Origin: Flavobacterium sp. MFBS3-15
GTDB taxonomy: Bacteria > Bacteroidota > Bacteroidia > Flavobacteriales > Flavobacteriaceae
NCBI RefSeq assembly: GCF_026107645.2
Contig: NZ_JAPCHV010000002.1
Span: forward strand, 124,001 to 188,000
Length of the DNA: 64,000 bases
Reading direction: 5' to 3'
In this document: one piece after another, positions 16,921-25,629 of the stretch
Numbering within the stretch: position 1 is the first letter of the stretch
Layout of the letters: the number at the start of each line of letters is the position of its first letter
Translations under genes and position numbers: made by a program
Notes under the pieces: model-generated
Told to the model about the DNA's origin: nothing
What the model saw: only the letters and a program-made list of their open reading frames with translations
Database searches by the model: none

Positions 16921-19287
16921 TTATTGAAAGTCAGTATCGTTAACGCCTTCGTTGAATTTTACTTCATTATACACCATTTCCGTAGTGCCATATTCGTTGA
17001 CAGATGTCATTTTGAATGGAAACATAACACCATTGACATTCCTGTAATCTGAAAACAGGTTAGTAGAATACATCTTCATGCCTACCGCTTTCACAATTGA
17101 AGCGGAGCCGATTATTAATCCGCTATTAACACTGTAAAAGTTTGTAATAATAACTCCTGAAGCCGGATCCGTAAAGCTGATGGCGTAGGCATCTTCATTC
17201 CCAAAATTTGTAACGCCTTCCAGTGTACCTCCATTTTGTACGGGCAACATGCATGTTTCATAGATGTCCCTGTAGTTTGATCTGTATACGTCGGCAACGG
17301 ATTTATTCATTTTTTTACGCTTACCTCTTTCGGTAATTGTATATGCCCCTTCGTTATTTATAAGGCTGGTCATTATGTTCTTACCGTTCATTGTGACAGT
17401 GCTGTAGCTGTTGTTTCCGCTAATTTTTACAAGAACTTCACTAGAGGTAGGTTGTTGCGTATTTTTATAAGATGAAGTCATGGTAGCACGCATGTATTGT
17501 GTTTTAATGCCCTGTACCTTTTCTACACCTCCTATTGCCGCAATATACTTGTCTATAACGCTAAGCAATGTAACTCCTGACGGAGTGGCTTTGTAGCTTA
17601 CCGGAGACTGTGTCACAGCAGTTGTAGTTGAAGTACTCTGCTGTGTAGCATTGCCTCCAAAAAGCCCTAGGGATGTACTATTATTGCCTGAAGAAGTAGT
17701 GCTTGGCACTGTAGAGTTCGAATTTTCCTTCCTGTCGGCTAACATGCTAACCATTCCCTGAAGAGCTGCAGGGTCAACAGGGACTACCTGTGTTCGCCCA
17801 AGGTCAAAATAATTTACAATCTGAAGTCCTTTTTTGTAAGGTATTGTCAATGTGTCGGTGTCTATGCCTTGTGGCCCGTACTTTCTCAGTATAAATTTAT
17901 TATCACCTTCTTTAAGCGGAACTCTTGCATAACTAATAGTTGCCGGTAGCGACTGCCAGTTTCGGGTATCTGCCTTTTCTGTTGCCGCACCTGCTGCATC
18001 TGCACCAAGCTTGGTCACTTGTCCGGCTGTACTGCCAAGGGCCTGTTCTGCCAAAGCGCCAAGGAAAGCACTTCCTGCTTTTTTAGTCGCAAAACGAAGT
18101 ACCAGGTTAATTGTTTCCCTAAGCATACGGTCTTTAAGACATTGTTTGGCAATAGGGTAAAAGTCCTGTCCAAGTTCAAACACTTGCTCCTTGCCATCAA
18201 CTTCAATAGCTGCTTTGCTGTAATAGTTATCCCTTTTCCGGTATTTTGGAATGGCAATAGCGTTGATGCTGCCAATGTCAGTTCCGGGAGGTATGGGTAT
18301 AAGTATTTCAACAAATTCCTCGCCGTCCATGTAACTGCCATAGAACACGCCACTTCCGCCCGACGCGGTAATTACAATCTGATCTTTGGCAGGGCCAAGG
18401 CCGTTCTCCCAAAAAACTACGGCCTCTCCGGTTGGTTGCGGTACTACAACCGGTTCAGGAATTTTTTCTTCCTTAACTTCCTTTTTGCCTTTTCCCTTAC
18501 CTTTTTTTGCGGTTTCTTTTTTTACAGGAACCGGATCAGGGTCAACATTAAATTTCTTTCGGTAATCATTGTGCTCCTGGATAAATCCAAGTTGCTTAGT
18601 GGTACGCAACAGGTCTTTTTTAAGTTGTTCCGGCATGGCTACACCAAAAAAGCGCCCGCCGTCTCTGTTGAAAATTTCTTCAGCGTTCCTGTAAGCGATA
18701 AAGGCGTTGTTTATATCGCCGGTACTTTCATATAATATTCCCTGTAGTATTTGCGAAAAAGCATCCTCGGTATATTTATTCTTGTTTTCCGAATACTTTT
18801 CGTTGAATTCAAGAAGCTTTATGTTGATCCTTTTAGCTTCAACAAGAGCTTCATCCGGCATTCCCAACTGGAAATAATTCAGGGCCTTATAGTAATGGAT
18901 TGTAACTTTTTCAAAGTCTTCCCCTTTATAAGGCTCAGCCATCGGGTTGGTAAACTTTCCGGCGATGGCTTGCCCTACATTGGTTTTGATTTTGTCGTCA
19001 ATCATAATGTAAGCCTCCTCCAAGAGGTTATTGCTGGCCTCATAGTTGCCTTTCAGGTGTTCCAGCTTGCCTTTTTCTAACAGGTAAAGTAGCCTGTTCC
19101 TGTCCTTCTGCAAAAACTTGTTCTTGTCGATGTTTGCTATGGCATTGTCAAAATTGCCGGTCAAAAGGTCGTTCTCGATCTCTGACGTCTTCGAATTATA
19201 AGTCCCGCAGGATTGAAGGGCAATCAAGAACAGTACCGGCACCCCTATGCGAAGGGAAGCAGCAATAATGTTTTTGGATGCTTTCAT
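16921..19287 (-). CDS. COG3014-like lipoprotein with C-terminal lipoprotein-carrier-like domain
   Basis: A 788-residue lipoprotein with lipobox LQSC (Cys at about 27). Residues ~30-230 are a TPR-like helical region (LEHLKGNYEASNNLLEEAY; YYKALNYFQLGMPDEALVEA) followed by a Lys-rich linker and a beta-rich core, the layout of the COG3014 group. The last ~200 residues (VIDKYIAAIGGVEKVQGIKT...) resemble the LolA-like carrier or M16-peptidase-attached domain seen in other Bacteroidota proteins. The linker contains Ser/Thr-rich low complexity. The two parts look fused. It sits between LpoB (upstream) and a small exported protein (downstream), suggesting a role in cell-wall synthase regulation at the outer membrane. 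Confidence 0.82.
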   Translation of the reverse strand: MKASKNIIAASLRIGVPVLFLIALQSCGTYNSKTSEIENDLLTGNFDNAIANIDKNKFLQKDRNRLLYLLEKGKLEHLKGNYEASNNLLEEAYIMIDDKIKTNVGQAIAGKFTNPMAEPYKGEDFEKVTIHYYKALNYFQLGMPDEALVEAKRINIKLLEFNEKYSENKNKYTEDAFSQILQGILYESTGDINNAFIAYRNAEEIFNRDGGRFFGVAMPEQLKKDLLRTTKQLGFIQEHNDYRKKFNVDPDPVPVKKETAKKGKGKGKKEVKEEKIPEPVVVPQPTGEAVVFWENGLGPAKDQIVITASGGSGVFYGSYMDGEEFVEILIPIPPGTDIGSINAIAIPKYRKRDNYYSKAAIEVDGKEQVFELGQDFYPIAKQCLKDRMLRETINLVLRFATKKAGSAFLGALAEQALGSTAGQVTKLGADAAGAATEKADTRNWQSLPATISYARVPLKEGDNKFILRKYGPQGIDTDTLTIPYKKGLQIVNYFDLGRTQVVPVDPAALQGMVSMLADRKENSNSTVPSTTSSGNNSTSLGLFGGNATQQSTSTTTAVTQSPVSYKATPSGVTLLSVIDKYIAAIGGVEKVQGIKTQYMRATMTSSYKNTQQPTSSEVLVKISGNNSYSTVTMNGKNIMTSLINNEGAYTITERGKRKKMNKSVADVYRSNYRDIYETCMLPVQNGGTLEGVTNFGNEDAYAISFTDPASGVIITNFYSVNSGLIIGSASIVKAVGMKMYSTNLFSDYRNVNGVMFPFKMTSVNEYGTTEMVYNEVKFNEGVNDTDFQ

Positions 19288-19330
19288 TAGTATAAATAAT
19301 TAGGTGATTGGTACAAATTGGGTTGTGAAA

Positions 19331-19933
19331 TTACATTTTCTTGTTTCCAAGATATTTTTTGATCTTTTTATCGCCAATCCATACTTTATCATTTGTCTGG
19401 ATATTGGTGAGCTCAAGGTCAACCTGATAGTAAATTGTTTTTTCTTTTCCTGCTTGGTCTACAATAGAGTTTATTGTACCCTGAAGCATGAAGTCGGCTC
19501 CATTTTCAAGTCCGAATTTCTTCATGGTAGACTGAGATGAGAAGTTTTGCTGGTCGGCCCTTTCAGCCCTGATTTCCTCACGCTTGTCGGCGCCTTGTAC
19601 CAGTTTCATCCTTCCTGAATTGATAATCGCTTTCTCAATGTCTTTAGAAAAAGTTTCAGAGGCAATGTGTTCATGCGATTTGTTTGTGATGATGCCTACT
19701 ATGATAACGGGTTTCTTTCCGCCATTCTCAGCTGCATAAGTGCTGTACCATGAGTGTTCCATCATCTCAGCAGTGATCTCTTCGGCTGTAAGCCTTGAGT
19801 CAGTTTCGTTCCACCTTCCGCTAAGGTCGGTAACTGTGTTTTCGCTTACGCGTTGTACATTTGGCGTACCACAGTTGATAAGGGTAAATCCTAAAGCAAG
19901 TGCTGCAATAAATTTAAAAGGACTGGTTTTCAT
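19331..19933 (-). CDS. lpoB: penicillin-binding protein activator LpoB
   Basis: Outer-membrane lipoprotein that reaches through the periplasm to stimulate a peptidoglycan synthase (PBP1B in E. coli). The signal ends in a lipobox (LINCGT). After a short linker, the ~130-residue LpoB domain is recognised by PVIIVGIITNKS, ETFSKDIEKAIINSG and the C-terminal KVWIGDKKIKKYL. Length (200 aa) is normal. A TATTTTTG box lies 27 nt before the ATG (minus strand, 19967-19960). The 43-nt gap to the COG3014-like gene supports one operon. Confidence 0.88.
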   Translation of the reverse strand: MKTSPFKFIAALALGFTLINCGTPNVQRVSENTVTDLSGRWNETDSRLTAEEITAEMMEHSWYSTYAAENGGKKPVIIVGIITNKSHEHIASETFSKDIEKAIINSGRMKLVQGADKREEIRAERADQQNFSSQSTMKKFGLENGADFMLQGTINSIVDQAGKEKTIYYQVDLELTNIQTNDKVWIGDKKIKKYLGNKKM

Positions 19934-20103
19934 AATTTCATTTTATTGATTAATAAGGGCAAAAATATTAAATATTTGCTTTGTTAAGCTATTCTTAAAA
20001 TAGTTACACAATATTACTTTTAAAAAGGAGGGGAAAAAATACCTATTTATGGGTATTTTCTCCCCCTCAAACCCAAACTAACCATTAAAGGTTAATTACA
20101 TAA

Positions 20104-20412
20104 TTAATCAAAGTCGCTACAGTCAAGATCAATCCAGTACTGTGCTGTTTCTTCATACAGGTAGCCGTATTCATCGCAATCCTGGGCTGCATCAAGAAGG
20201 TTAAGTGCGGCAGTCCTTAGTGAACTACAGTTTGAAGAAGTAGGGTTGTTTGAAAAAGTATTGCTTCTTGCTACCAGTATATCTGAAAGCTCAATGAGGT
20301 CATCATAGCAGTCGTCGCTTACTGATGATGTTTCTTCTTCTTCACATGATACTGCAAAAGCACCGGCAAAGATTAGCACGAATGCTGCTGAAATTTGTTT
20401 AATTTTTTTCAT
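20104..20412 (-). CDS. small lipoprotein of unknown function
   Basis: A 102-residue lipoprotein with signal MKKIKQISAAFVLIFAG and lipobox AVSC, followed by an acidic linker EEEETS. The mature part has six cysteines (DDCYDD, SNCSS, QDCDE, LDCSD and others), suggesting disulfides. Family unknown. It is alone, upstream of the lpoB cluster and downstream of the response regulator. Confidence 0.65.
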   Translation of the reverse strand: MKKIKQISAAFVLIFAGAFAVSCEEEETSSVSDDCYDDLIELSDILVARSNTFSNNPTSSNCSSLRTAALNLLDAAQDCDEYGYLYEETAQYWIDLDCSDFD

Positions 20413-20526
20413 TAGTAGAAAATTTGAAGGTTGATAATTAAGTTATTATCGCAAATTTCACGTTTTTAACACTATTAAAAAATACCTATTAAAGGGTATT
20501 TTTACTACTAATGAAATCTTAAAAAA

Positions 20527-21144
20527 TCAGAAGTCGTATTTTTTTTCCATAGAATACCTCAATAACTCGCTTTTTCCCTGAAGGCTCAGTTTTTTCAGGA
20601 TATTTTTCCTGTGTGTGTCCACAGTAGATTTTTCAATGAACAATAAATCGGCAATTTCTTGTGAGGTTTTTCCTTCCCCAATGAGTTTTACGATTTCTTG
20701 TTCCCTTTTGCTTAGCGGCACATCGCTGCTTTCCTTTTTTATTAAATTGCTTTTTTTGAGGGAAGTATCAAAAAAAGTTTCACCATTCATGACAGAACGT
20801 ATTGCAGTAATCACCATTTTTAGGGATGAATTCTTAAGAATGTAGCCTGATGCTCCTGCCGTCTCCATTTGTGCAATGGCTTCATCTTGCTCAAACATAC
20901 TGAAAGCTATCACTTTACATTGGGGCATTTCCTTCTTTATTTGGCGTGTAGCAGTTATACCATCCATTTTTGGCATCCTGATATCGGTTAGCACCACATC
21001 AGGTTTTTTCAGGCGAACAATTTCCAAAAGCCTTTCGCCATCGTTAGCTTCACCAACTATTTTTATGTCGTCTTCATATTCCATAAACAGTTTTATGCCG
21101 TCTATCAATGATTGGTGATCCTCTGCAATTGCTACTGTTATCAT
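20527..21144 (-). CDS. NarL/LuxR-type response regulator
   Basis: Two-domain regulator of 205 residues. The receiver domain (1-120) has the acid pair in AEDH, the phospho-acceptor Asp in VVLTDIRMP and the Lys in GYILKNSS. A LuxR-type helix-turn-helix (about 140-200) reads LSKREQEIVKLIGEGKTSQEIADLL and KSTVDTHRKNILKKL. It overlaps the stop of the sensor kinase gene by 4 bp (ATGA type), so it is its cognate partner. Confidence 0.93.
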   Translation of the reverse strand: MITVAIAEDHQSLIDGIKLFMEYEDDIKIVGEANDGERLLEIVRLKKPDVVLTDIRMPKMDGITATRQIKKEMPQCKVIAFSMFEQDEAIAQMETAGASGYILKNSSLKMVITAIRSVMNGETFFDTSLKKSNLIKKESSDVPLSKREQEIVKLIGEGKTSQEIADLLFIEKSTVDTHRKNILKKLSLQGKSELLRYSMEKKYDF

Positions 21145-22949
21145 ATTGGTAAGTCTATAATTATGGTTGTCCCGTTATGTGGTTTACTGTCTATATTGAA
21201 TTGCCCGCCAAGCTGAGCAACTTTTTTCTTTATGGAATCCAATCCCATTCCGTCGGATATTTTAGTTTTCTCAGCATTCATTCCTATGCCGTTATCTTCA
21301 ATCATGATGTTTATGTTTTCATCATGATGCGTCAGGCTTATTTCTGCTTCTGTTGCCTTCGAGTGCTTTACAATATTGGTGGTGAGTTCCTGTACCATCC
21401 TGAATATAGTTATTTCTATAGTATTTTCTAACCTGTCATTAAAACCGAATGCAGATACCTGAATAGAGAGATTTTCCGGTACCGATACTTTTTTTGCAAG
21501 TTTGTTTATGGCCGGAATAAGACCTTCATTAGCAAATACACCGGCATTTTTAGCATGTGCAAGTCTTCGGACTTTTTGATAAGCTTCTTCAATAAGTTCG
21601 TCCGTTTTGTCATAAAGCCTGTTATCATCCTCTTTCATTCCGTTTTTGCGAAGCTTCAGGTTTTCAAAATTGATTTTTAGTGTGGCCAGCATACTACCAA
21701 GGTTGTCGTGCAGGTCGTTGGCAATGCGCTGCCTTTCCTTTTCCTGGCCTTCCAGCATGAGGTCGATGCTATGGAGCTCATAATCTTTAAGTGCTTTTTC
21801 AAGCTTTTGTTGCTCAATAAGTTTTTCCTGTCGGGATATTTTCTCTCTTCGTCTGGCATTTTTCAGGATTAGCCACCCTATTGCAATGCCAGCAATAAGC
21901 AACCCTGTAAAGGTGTAAAGCAAAATTGTTTTTGTTTTGTTTTTATTTTTCAGCTTTATGTTTTCTAACTCTTTCTCTTTAGTCCTGTATTTTACCTGTA
22001 TGTCATTGATAGCAATATTTTGTTCCTCTGTTTTTGCGCTGTCCGAAAATTTTTTGTTCAGAATGAGGAATTTGTAAGCATTGGGATAATCACCTGCAGC
22101 CTCATAATTGGTATAAAGAAATTCGTATATGTATTGTTTGTTCTTTATAACATTACCTTTAATAGGCACACTGTCGGCTTTTTTTAGCGATGTTATTGCG
22201 TTTTTATAATCTTCCAGATAGTAATATGCGGCAGCCTGGTTTACAAAATTGTGGCATATTGTAGTCTCCCTGCGCTTTTTGCCAGTAATAGAGTTTAGGT
22301 AAGCCAGGTTTTTTTTTAGGTAATAAAGAGCCGAGTCAGGTTTGTTAAGATCATTTATATATAATGAAGCGAGGTTAACATCTATAGTTGCCTCCACTTC
22401 TGGATTATCTGCAATTTTGAGGTAGTTTTTTGCTTTTTTAAAGTACCCAAGCCCTTTTTTATAATCTTTTGAATTTATGCTGAAGGTTGCCAGTCTTGCA
22501 TAGTATTGCCCAAGTTTTTTTGGGTCGTCAAGAGTTTCTCCATAACTCATGTATTCATTAAGGTATTTTTGATAATCACTTTTGTTTTTTTCCTGTGCAC
22601 TGAGCAGAAAAGCCAGATGGTAGTTGATTTCCATTGCACGGTCGGTGCTGTCAATCTGGTTGTAGAGTGCTTTGGACTTTAAATAGTAATTATAAGCAAG
22701 CTCTTCGTGGTTGTTGTTGTCATAATATTTACCAAACAGATAATTATAATAAGCTTTTTCAGGTTTGGTAAGCTTTTGCTCCACAATTCTTTCCAACGAT
22801 GTTTTGGCAGTTTTATAGTCGTAGGCAGCAATATCAGACTCTATGTCCTCAAGTTGCCCTGTATGTTGAGAATAAACCATGCCGGCACATAGTAACATTG
22901 CCGGCAGGATTATAATTAGATTCAAAAAAGTGTGTTTAAAATTTATCAC
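21141..22949 (-). CDS. TPR-repeat sensor histidine kinase (HisKA_3 type)
   Basis: A 602-residue membrane kinase. Following a signal peptide, residues ~25-330 are helical TPR-like repeats in the periplasm (e.g. KAYYNYLFGKYYDN, DYKKGLGYFKKAKNYL). One transmembrane helix at ~345-365 leads to a coiled coil and a HisKA_3 domain with the phospho-His in LHDNLGSML (about 413). The HATPase domain has MVQELTTNIVKHSKA (N box), IMIEDNGIG (G1) and a C-terminal GTTI motif. The ligand is unknown; similar TPR kinases respond to envelope or nutrient cues. Overlaps by 4 bp on both sides, so it is transcribed with the 179-aa gene and the regulator. Confidence 0.92.
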   Translation of the reverse strand: MINFKHTFLNLIIILPAMLLCAGMVYSQHTGQLEDIESDIAAYDYKTAKTSLERIVEQKLTKPEKAYYNYLFGKYYDNNNHEELAYNYYLKSKALYNQIDSTDRAMEINYHLAFLLSAQEKNKSDYQKYLNEYMSYGETLDDPKKLGQYYARLATFSINSKDYKKGLGYFKKAKNYLKIADNPEVEATIDVNLASLYINDLNKPDSALYYLKKNLAYLNSITGKKRRETTICHNFVNQAAAYYYLEDYKNAITSLKKADSVPIKGNVIKNKQYIYEFLYTNYEAAGDYPNAYKFLILNKKFSDSAKTEEQNIAINDIQVKYRTKEKELENIKLKNKNKTKTILLYTFTGLLIAGIAIGWLILKNARRREKISRQEKLIEQQKLEKALKDYELHSIDLMLEGQEKERQRIANDLHDNLGSMLATLKINFENLKLRKNGMKEDDNRLYDKTDELIEEAYQKVRRLAHAKNAGVFANEGLIPAINKLAKKVSVPENLSIQVSAFGFNDRLENTIEITIFRMVQELTTNIVKHSKATEAEISLTHHDENINIMIEDNGIGMNAEKTKISDGMGLDSIKKKVAQLGGQFNIDSKPHNGTTIIIDLPI

Positions 22950-23485
22950 GATTTTGTAATGATGGTCATACCCGCTTTTCTCGGGTTAAAGAATTTTGAA
23001 GCAATCTCAAACAATTCATTTTTTTCAGTCGATTTGTCCCAAATTTTTTCAAGCTTCTTCATTGCCCAGGTTACAGAGAAGGGGCCGGCATATTTGACAG
23101 TATTATATATGGTATGCGCTTCTTTTTGCATACTTGAAACATCAGCGGCTGTAGGAGGCTCATGATATAGGATTATGAGTACATCTGAATCTTCCCAATC
23201 AAAATCAGATGCGTCCGGATGGTTTGTCATTGAGGTTGTTGGGGTAATTACAGGAATTGCAATTCCCGGGTCAGAACCGTTCCAGGAAAGTTCTGAATCA
23301 TCGTCACTTTTCAGTTTCATGTGTATCAGTAATGCATTTATCTGCCCGCCTCCTTCATCCTTACAGGATATATTGTGGATGTGGCCAAACTCATAATCGT
23401 CATTCGTTAGTGCCGGAAGATTCGCAAACAATTCAATTTCGGTTTCACTAAATTCACCAGTTACAGTGTAAGTTAAATTAGGCAT
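22946..23485 (-). CDS. unrecognised soluble protein at head of the TPR-kinase operon
   Basis: A 179-residue protein without signal peptide or membrane segment. The N-terminal part is beta-rich and acidic, and the C-terminal part is helical and basic (FSVTWAMKKLEKIWDKS). I know no matching family. Its stop overlaps the kinase start by 4 bp, a tight coupling that makes it part of the signalling unit, perhaps an input or accessory factor; that is inference. A terminator (23541-23562) lies upstream, separating it from the 64-aa gene. Confidence 0.65.
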   Translation of the reverse strand: MPNLTYTVTGEFSETEIELFANLPALTNDDYEFGHIHNISCKDEGGGQINALLIHMKLKSDDDSELSWNGSDPGIAIPVITPTTSMTNHPDASDFDWEDSDVLIILYHEPPTAADVSSMQKEAHTIYNTVKYAGPFSVTWAMKKLEKIWDKSTEKNELFEIASKFFNPRKAGMTIITKS

Positions 23486-23540
23486 AATATGAATTTTTAT
23501 TGGTTATGATTACAAATTTCAGGAACATAAAGTAAATAAA

Positions 23541-23562
23541 AAATCCCCATTAATGGGGATTT
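23541..23562. terminator. perfect 11-bp palindromic hairpin, terminator of the 64-aa gene
   Basis: AAATCCCCATT pairs with AATGGGGATTT without a loop; A/T flanks on both strands. It lies 25 nt after the stop codon of the small membrane protein (minus strand). The stem core is shared with hairpins at 4341-4376 and 5925-5944. Confidence 0.8.
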
Positions 23563-23587
23563 TAGATAAAGAGTTATTAAGAATATT

Positions 23588-23782
23588 TTAAGAATTATCT
23601 TTTGTAAAATATTTGATAAAGAACAAAATACCTATAAACGCTATGAAAGCGATCAATATCCAATAGCTGCCTTTATAATATTTTTTATGTAGTGCAAGGT
23701 CTTTACGGTATACATATACCATTGCTATGACAAATGCTACAATGAATAATCCTGCAAATACCAATTGGCCTGTTGTAAACAT
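23588..23782 (-). CDS. small two-helix membrane protein
   Basis: A 64-residue protein with two hydrophobic helices (about residues 6-24 and 41-59) joined by a Lys/Tyr-rich loop (YRKDLALHKKYYKG). Probably an inner-membrane protein. Such small proteins are common in Flavobacteriaceae; function unknown. The ATG at 23782 immediately starts the first helix region. Confidence 0.65.
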   Translation of the reverse strand: MFTTGQLVFAGLFIVAFVIAMVYVYRKDLALHKKYYKGSYWILIAFIAFIGILFFIKYFTKDNS

Positions 23783-23858
23783 GTTGAAATCTTTTTACAA
23801 AGCTAAGGGTTTGGAGTTTTATTTCTAATTAATTTGGAAAGATAAATTTTATATTACC

Positions 23859-24245
23859 ATGAAAAAACAACTTGACTCAGTAAAACAGTTTCATGCCTCA
23901 TTTGGTCTTGGAATAAGTGAGATACCTAAAGGTGACCTTGGGGATACTGTTAACCTCTTGAGATACAATTTAATGAAAGAAGAGAACGAAGAATATCTTG
24001 AGGCTGTCCAAAATAACGACATAGTTGAAATAGCAGATGCACTTGGCGACATGCTGTATATTTTGTGTGGCACTATTATAGAGCATGGCCTACAATATAA
24101 GATAGAAGAAGTATTCGAGGAAATTCAGCGCAGCAACATGAGCAAGCTTGGATCCGATGGCAGGCCTATTTACAGGGAAGACGGCAAGGTAATGAAGGGG
24201 CCGGATTATTTTAAGCCCGATTTTACTAAAATACTTGAATATTAG
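23859..24245 (+). CDS. MazG-like nucleoside triphosphate pyrophosphohydrolase
   Basis: A 128-residue all-alpha NTP pyrophosphatase. The metal-binding signature is visible as EENEEYLEA followed by EIADALGDMLY (EExxE...ExxD), and a second helix pair lies at about 78-100. Enzymes of this fold convert NTPs to NMP and PPi, and clean the nucleotide pool or act on dCTP. A Pro/Gly-rich tail (GPDYFKPDF) ends the protein. Terminated by a hairpin at 24288-24317. Confidence 0.83.
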   Translation: MKKQLDSVKQFHASFGLGISEIPKGDLGDTVNLLRYNLMKEENEEYLEAVQNNDIVEIADALGDMLYILCGTIIEHGLQYKIEEVFEEIQRSNMSKLGSDGRPIYREDGKVMKGPDYFKPDFTKILEY

Positions 24246-24287
24246 CTCAAGCCCAGTATTTACTGAGCTTACCCCATGATACATGAC

Positions 24288-24317
24288 GAAGCCCAAAAAG
24301 TTTAAATTTTGGGCTTC
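24288..24317. terminator. bidirectional terminator between MazG-like gene and ilvE
   Basis: GAAGCCCAAAA (24288-24298) pairs with TTTTGGGCTTC (24307-24317) around an 8-nt loop. It serves the converging genes at 24245 and 24368. T-rich sequence follows on the plus strand. Confidence 0.88.
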
Positions 24318-24367
24318 ATTTATTTTAGTAATTGCAACACGGTATCAATGTTTTGGCTCAAAATTGA

Positions 24368-25432
24368 CTATATTTTCACAGTCCACCCGAAAGTATCTTC
24401 GGCCAGTTTGTACTGTATATTTGTAAGTTTTTCTTTAAGTTCGAGCGCTATCGGATTTTCAAGTTTAGGAAGCTCATAGTACTTGTCCTGGTAGCAGAAA
24501 CCCACTATGGGATTGATAACTGCTGCGGTTCCTGCGCCAAAAATTTCTTTTAATGATCCGTTTTCAGCAGCTTCAATAAGTTCAGTAACTAATACTGAGC
24601 GTACCTCAATCTTAATGTTTTCCCTGGCAGCAAGCTCAATAATACTTTTACGTGTTACTCCGTCCAGTATTCTCTCACTCGTGGGAGCCGTATATAAAGT
24701 ATCATTTATCCTGAAAAACACGTTCATAGTGCCTGCTTCTTCAAGTTTGGTATGTGTTGCATCATCGGTCCAGATGATCTGCTGGTAGCCCATTTCATTG
24801 GCCAGTTTCGTTGGGTAAAATTGAGCAGAATAGTTCCCTGCTGCTTTTGCTGCGCCAATTCCTCCATTGGCTGCACGGCTATAATGTTCGGCTATTATTA
24901 CCCTAACTTCTCCCGAATAGTAGGAGCGTGCAGGAGAGAGGATAATCATGAAACGGTATTGAGTAGATGGGGCGGCTATAACACCCGGACCTATGGCTAT
25001 CATAAAGGGCCTTATGTATAATGAATTACCTTTGCCTTTTTTCACCCATTCTTTTTCAAGGTTAATGAGTTTTTTCATCCCTCCGATAAAAATTTCCTCA
25101 GGAACAGAGGGCATTGCCAACCTTTCGGCCGATTTGTTGAAACGGTCAAGATTTTGGTCGGGGCGGAAAAGCCAGACGTCATTATTTTCGTCTTTATAAG
25201 CTTTCATTCCCTCAAAAATAGCCTGCCCGTAATGAAATACTTTAGCAGAAGGGTCGATCAGAAAAGGTTCATAAGGTTTAATCACAGGAGTTTCCCATTC
25301 ACCGTTCCTAAAGTCGCACACCAGCATATGGTCAGTAAAAATATTCCCAAAAGAAAGGTTTTCAAAATCGACATCTCCAATATGGCTTGAAAGTGCCTTA
25401 TTAATAACAATGTCAGTGTAGTTTTCGCCCAT
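24368..25432 (-). CDS. ilvE: branched-chain amino-acid aminotransferase
   Basis: PLP-dependent class IV aminotransferase that exchanges amino groups between Val/Leu/Ile and 2-oxoglutarate. The PLP Lys lies in GIGAAKAAGNY, the cofactor-phosphate and substrate-binding motif in KLEEAGTMNVFF, and YIRPFMIAIG is typical. At 354 residues the length is normal for the long type IV class. Leucine dehydrogenase elsewhere in the window would connect to the same 2-oxo-acid pool. Transcribed alone, leftward. Confidence 0.95.
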   Translation of the reverse strand: MGENYTDIVINKALSSHIGDVDFENLSFGNIFTDHMLVCDFRNGEWETPVIKPYEPFLIDPSAKVFHYGQAIFEGMKAYKDENNDVWLFRPDQNLDRFNKSAERLAMPSVPEEIFIGGMKKLINLEKEWVKKGKGNSLYIRPFMIAIGPGVIAAPSTQYRFMIILSPARSYYSGEVRVIIAEHYSRAANGGIGAAKAAGNYSAQFYPTKLANEMGYQQIIWTDDATHTKLEEAGTMNVFFRINDTLYTAPTSERILDGVTRKSIIELAARENIKIEVRSVLVTELIEAAENGSLKEIFGAGTAAVINPIVGFCYQDKYYELPKLENPIALELKEKLTNIQYKLAEDTFGWTVKI

Positions 25433-25576
25433 TATCAGCAGTATAGGTTAGGTTAGTTGTGTTAAACAAATTTAGTAAAAAATCATCGCAAAGCCTCTTT
25501 AGTAAGAAATAATAGCAATTAAAAAAATTAATGGGCTGAATAAAAGAAGAATAAGCAAAATATTGGGCCATTACAT

Positions 25577-25606
25577 TTGCGGGCTTCAACTTTCTGTATA
25601 AATTTG
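25577..25606 (+). promoter_or_regulatory. promoter of the DUF4920 operon
   Basis: TTG (25577-25579), 19 nt, TAAATTTG (25599-25606), matching the Bacteroidota consensus. The box ends 23 nt before the ATG at 25630. Confidence 0.65.
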
Positions 25607-25629
25607 CCTCTAAACAAAATTTAGCCAAA

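Noticed and set aside
18019..18735. Long plus-strand ORF (238 aa) opposite the COG3014-like lipoprotein gene
   Set aside because: It is antisense to a well-supported gene, has an unnatural Phe/Lys/Cys-rich composition and no recognised domain or start signal.
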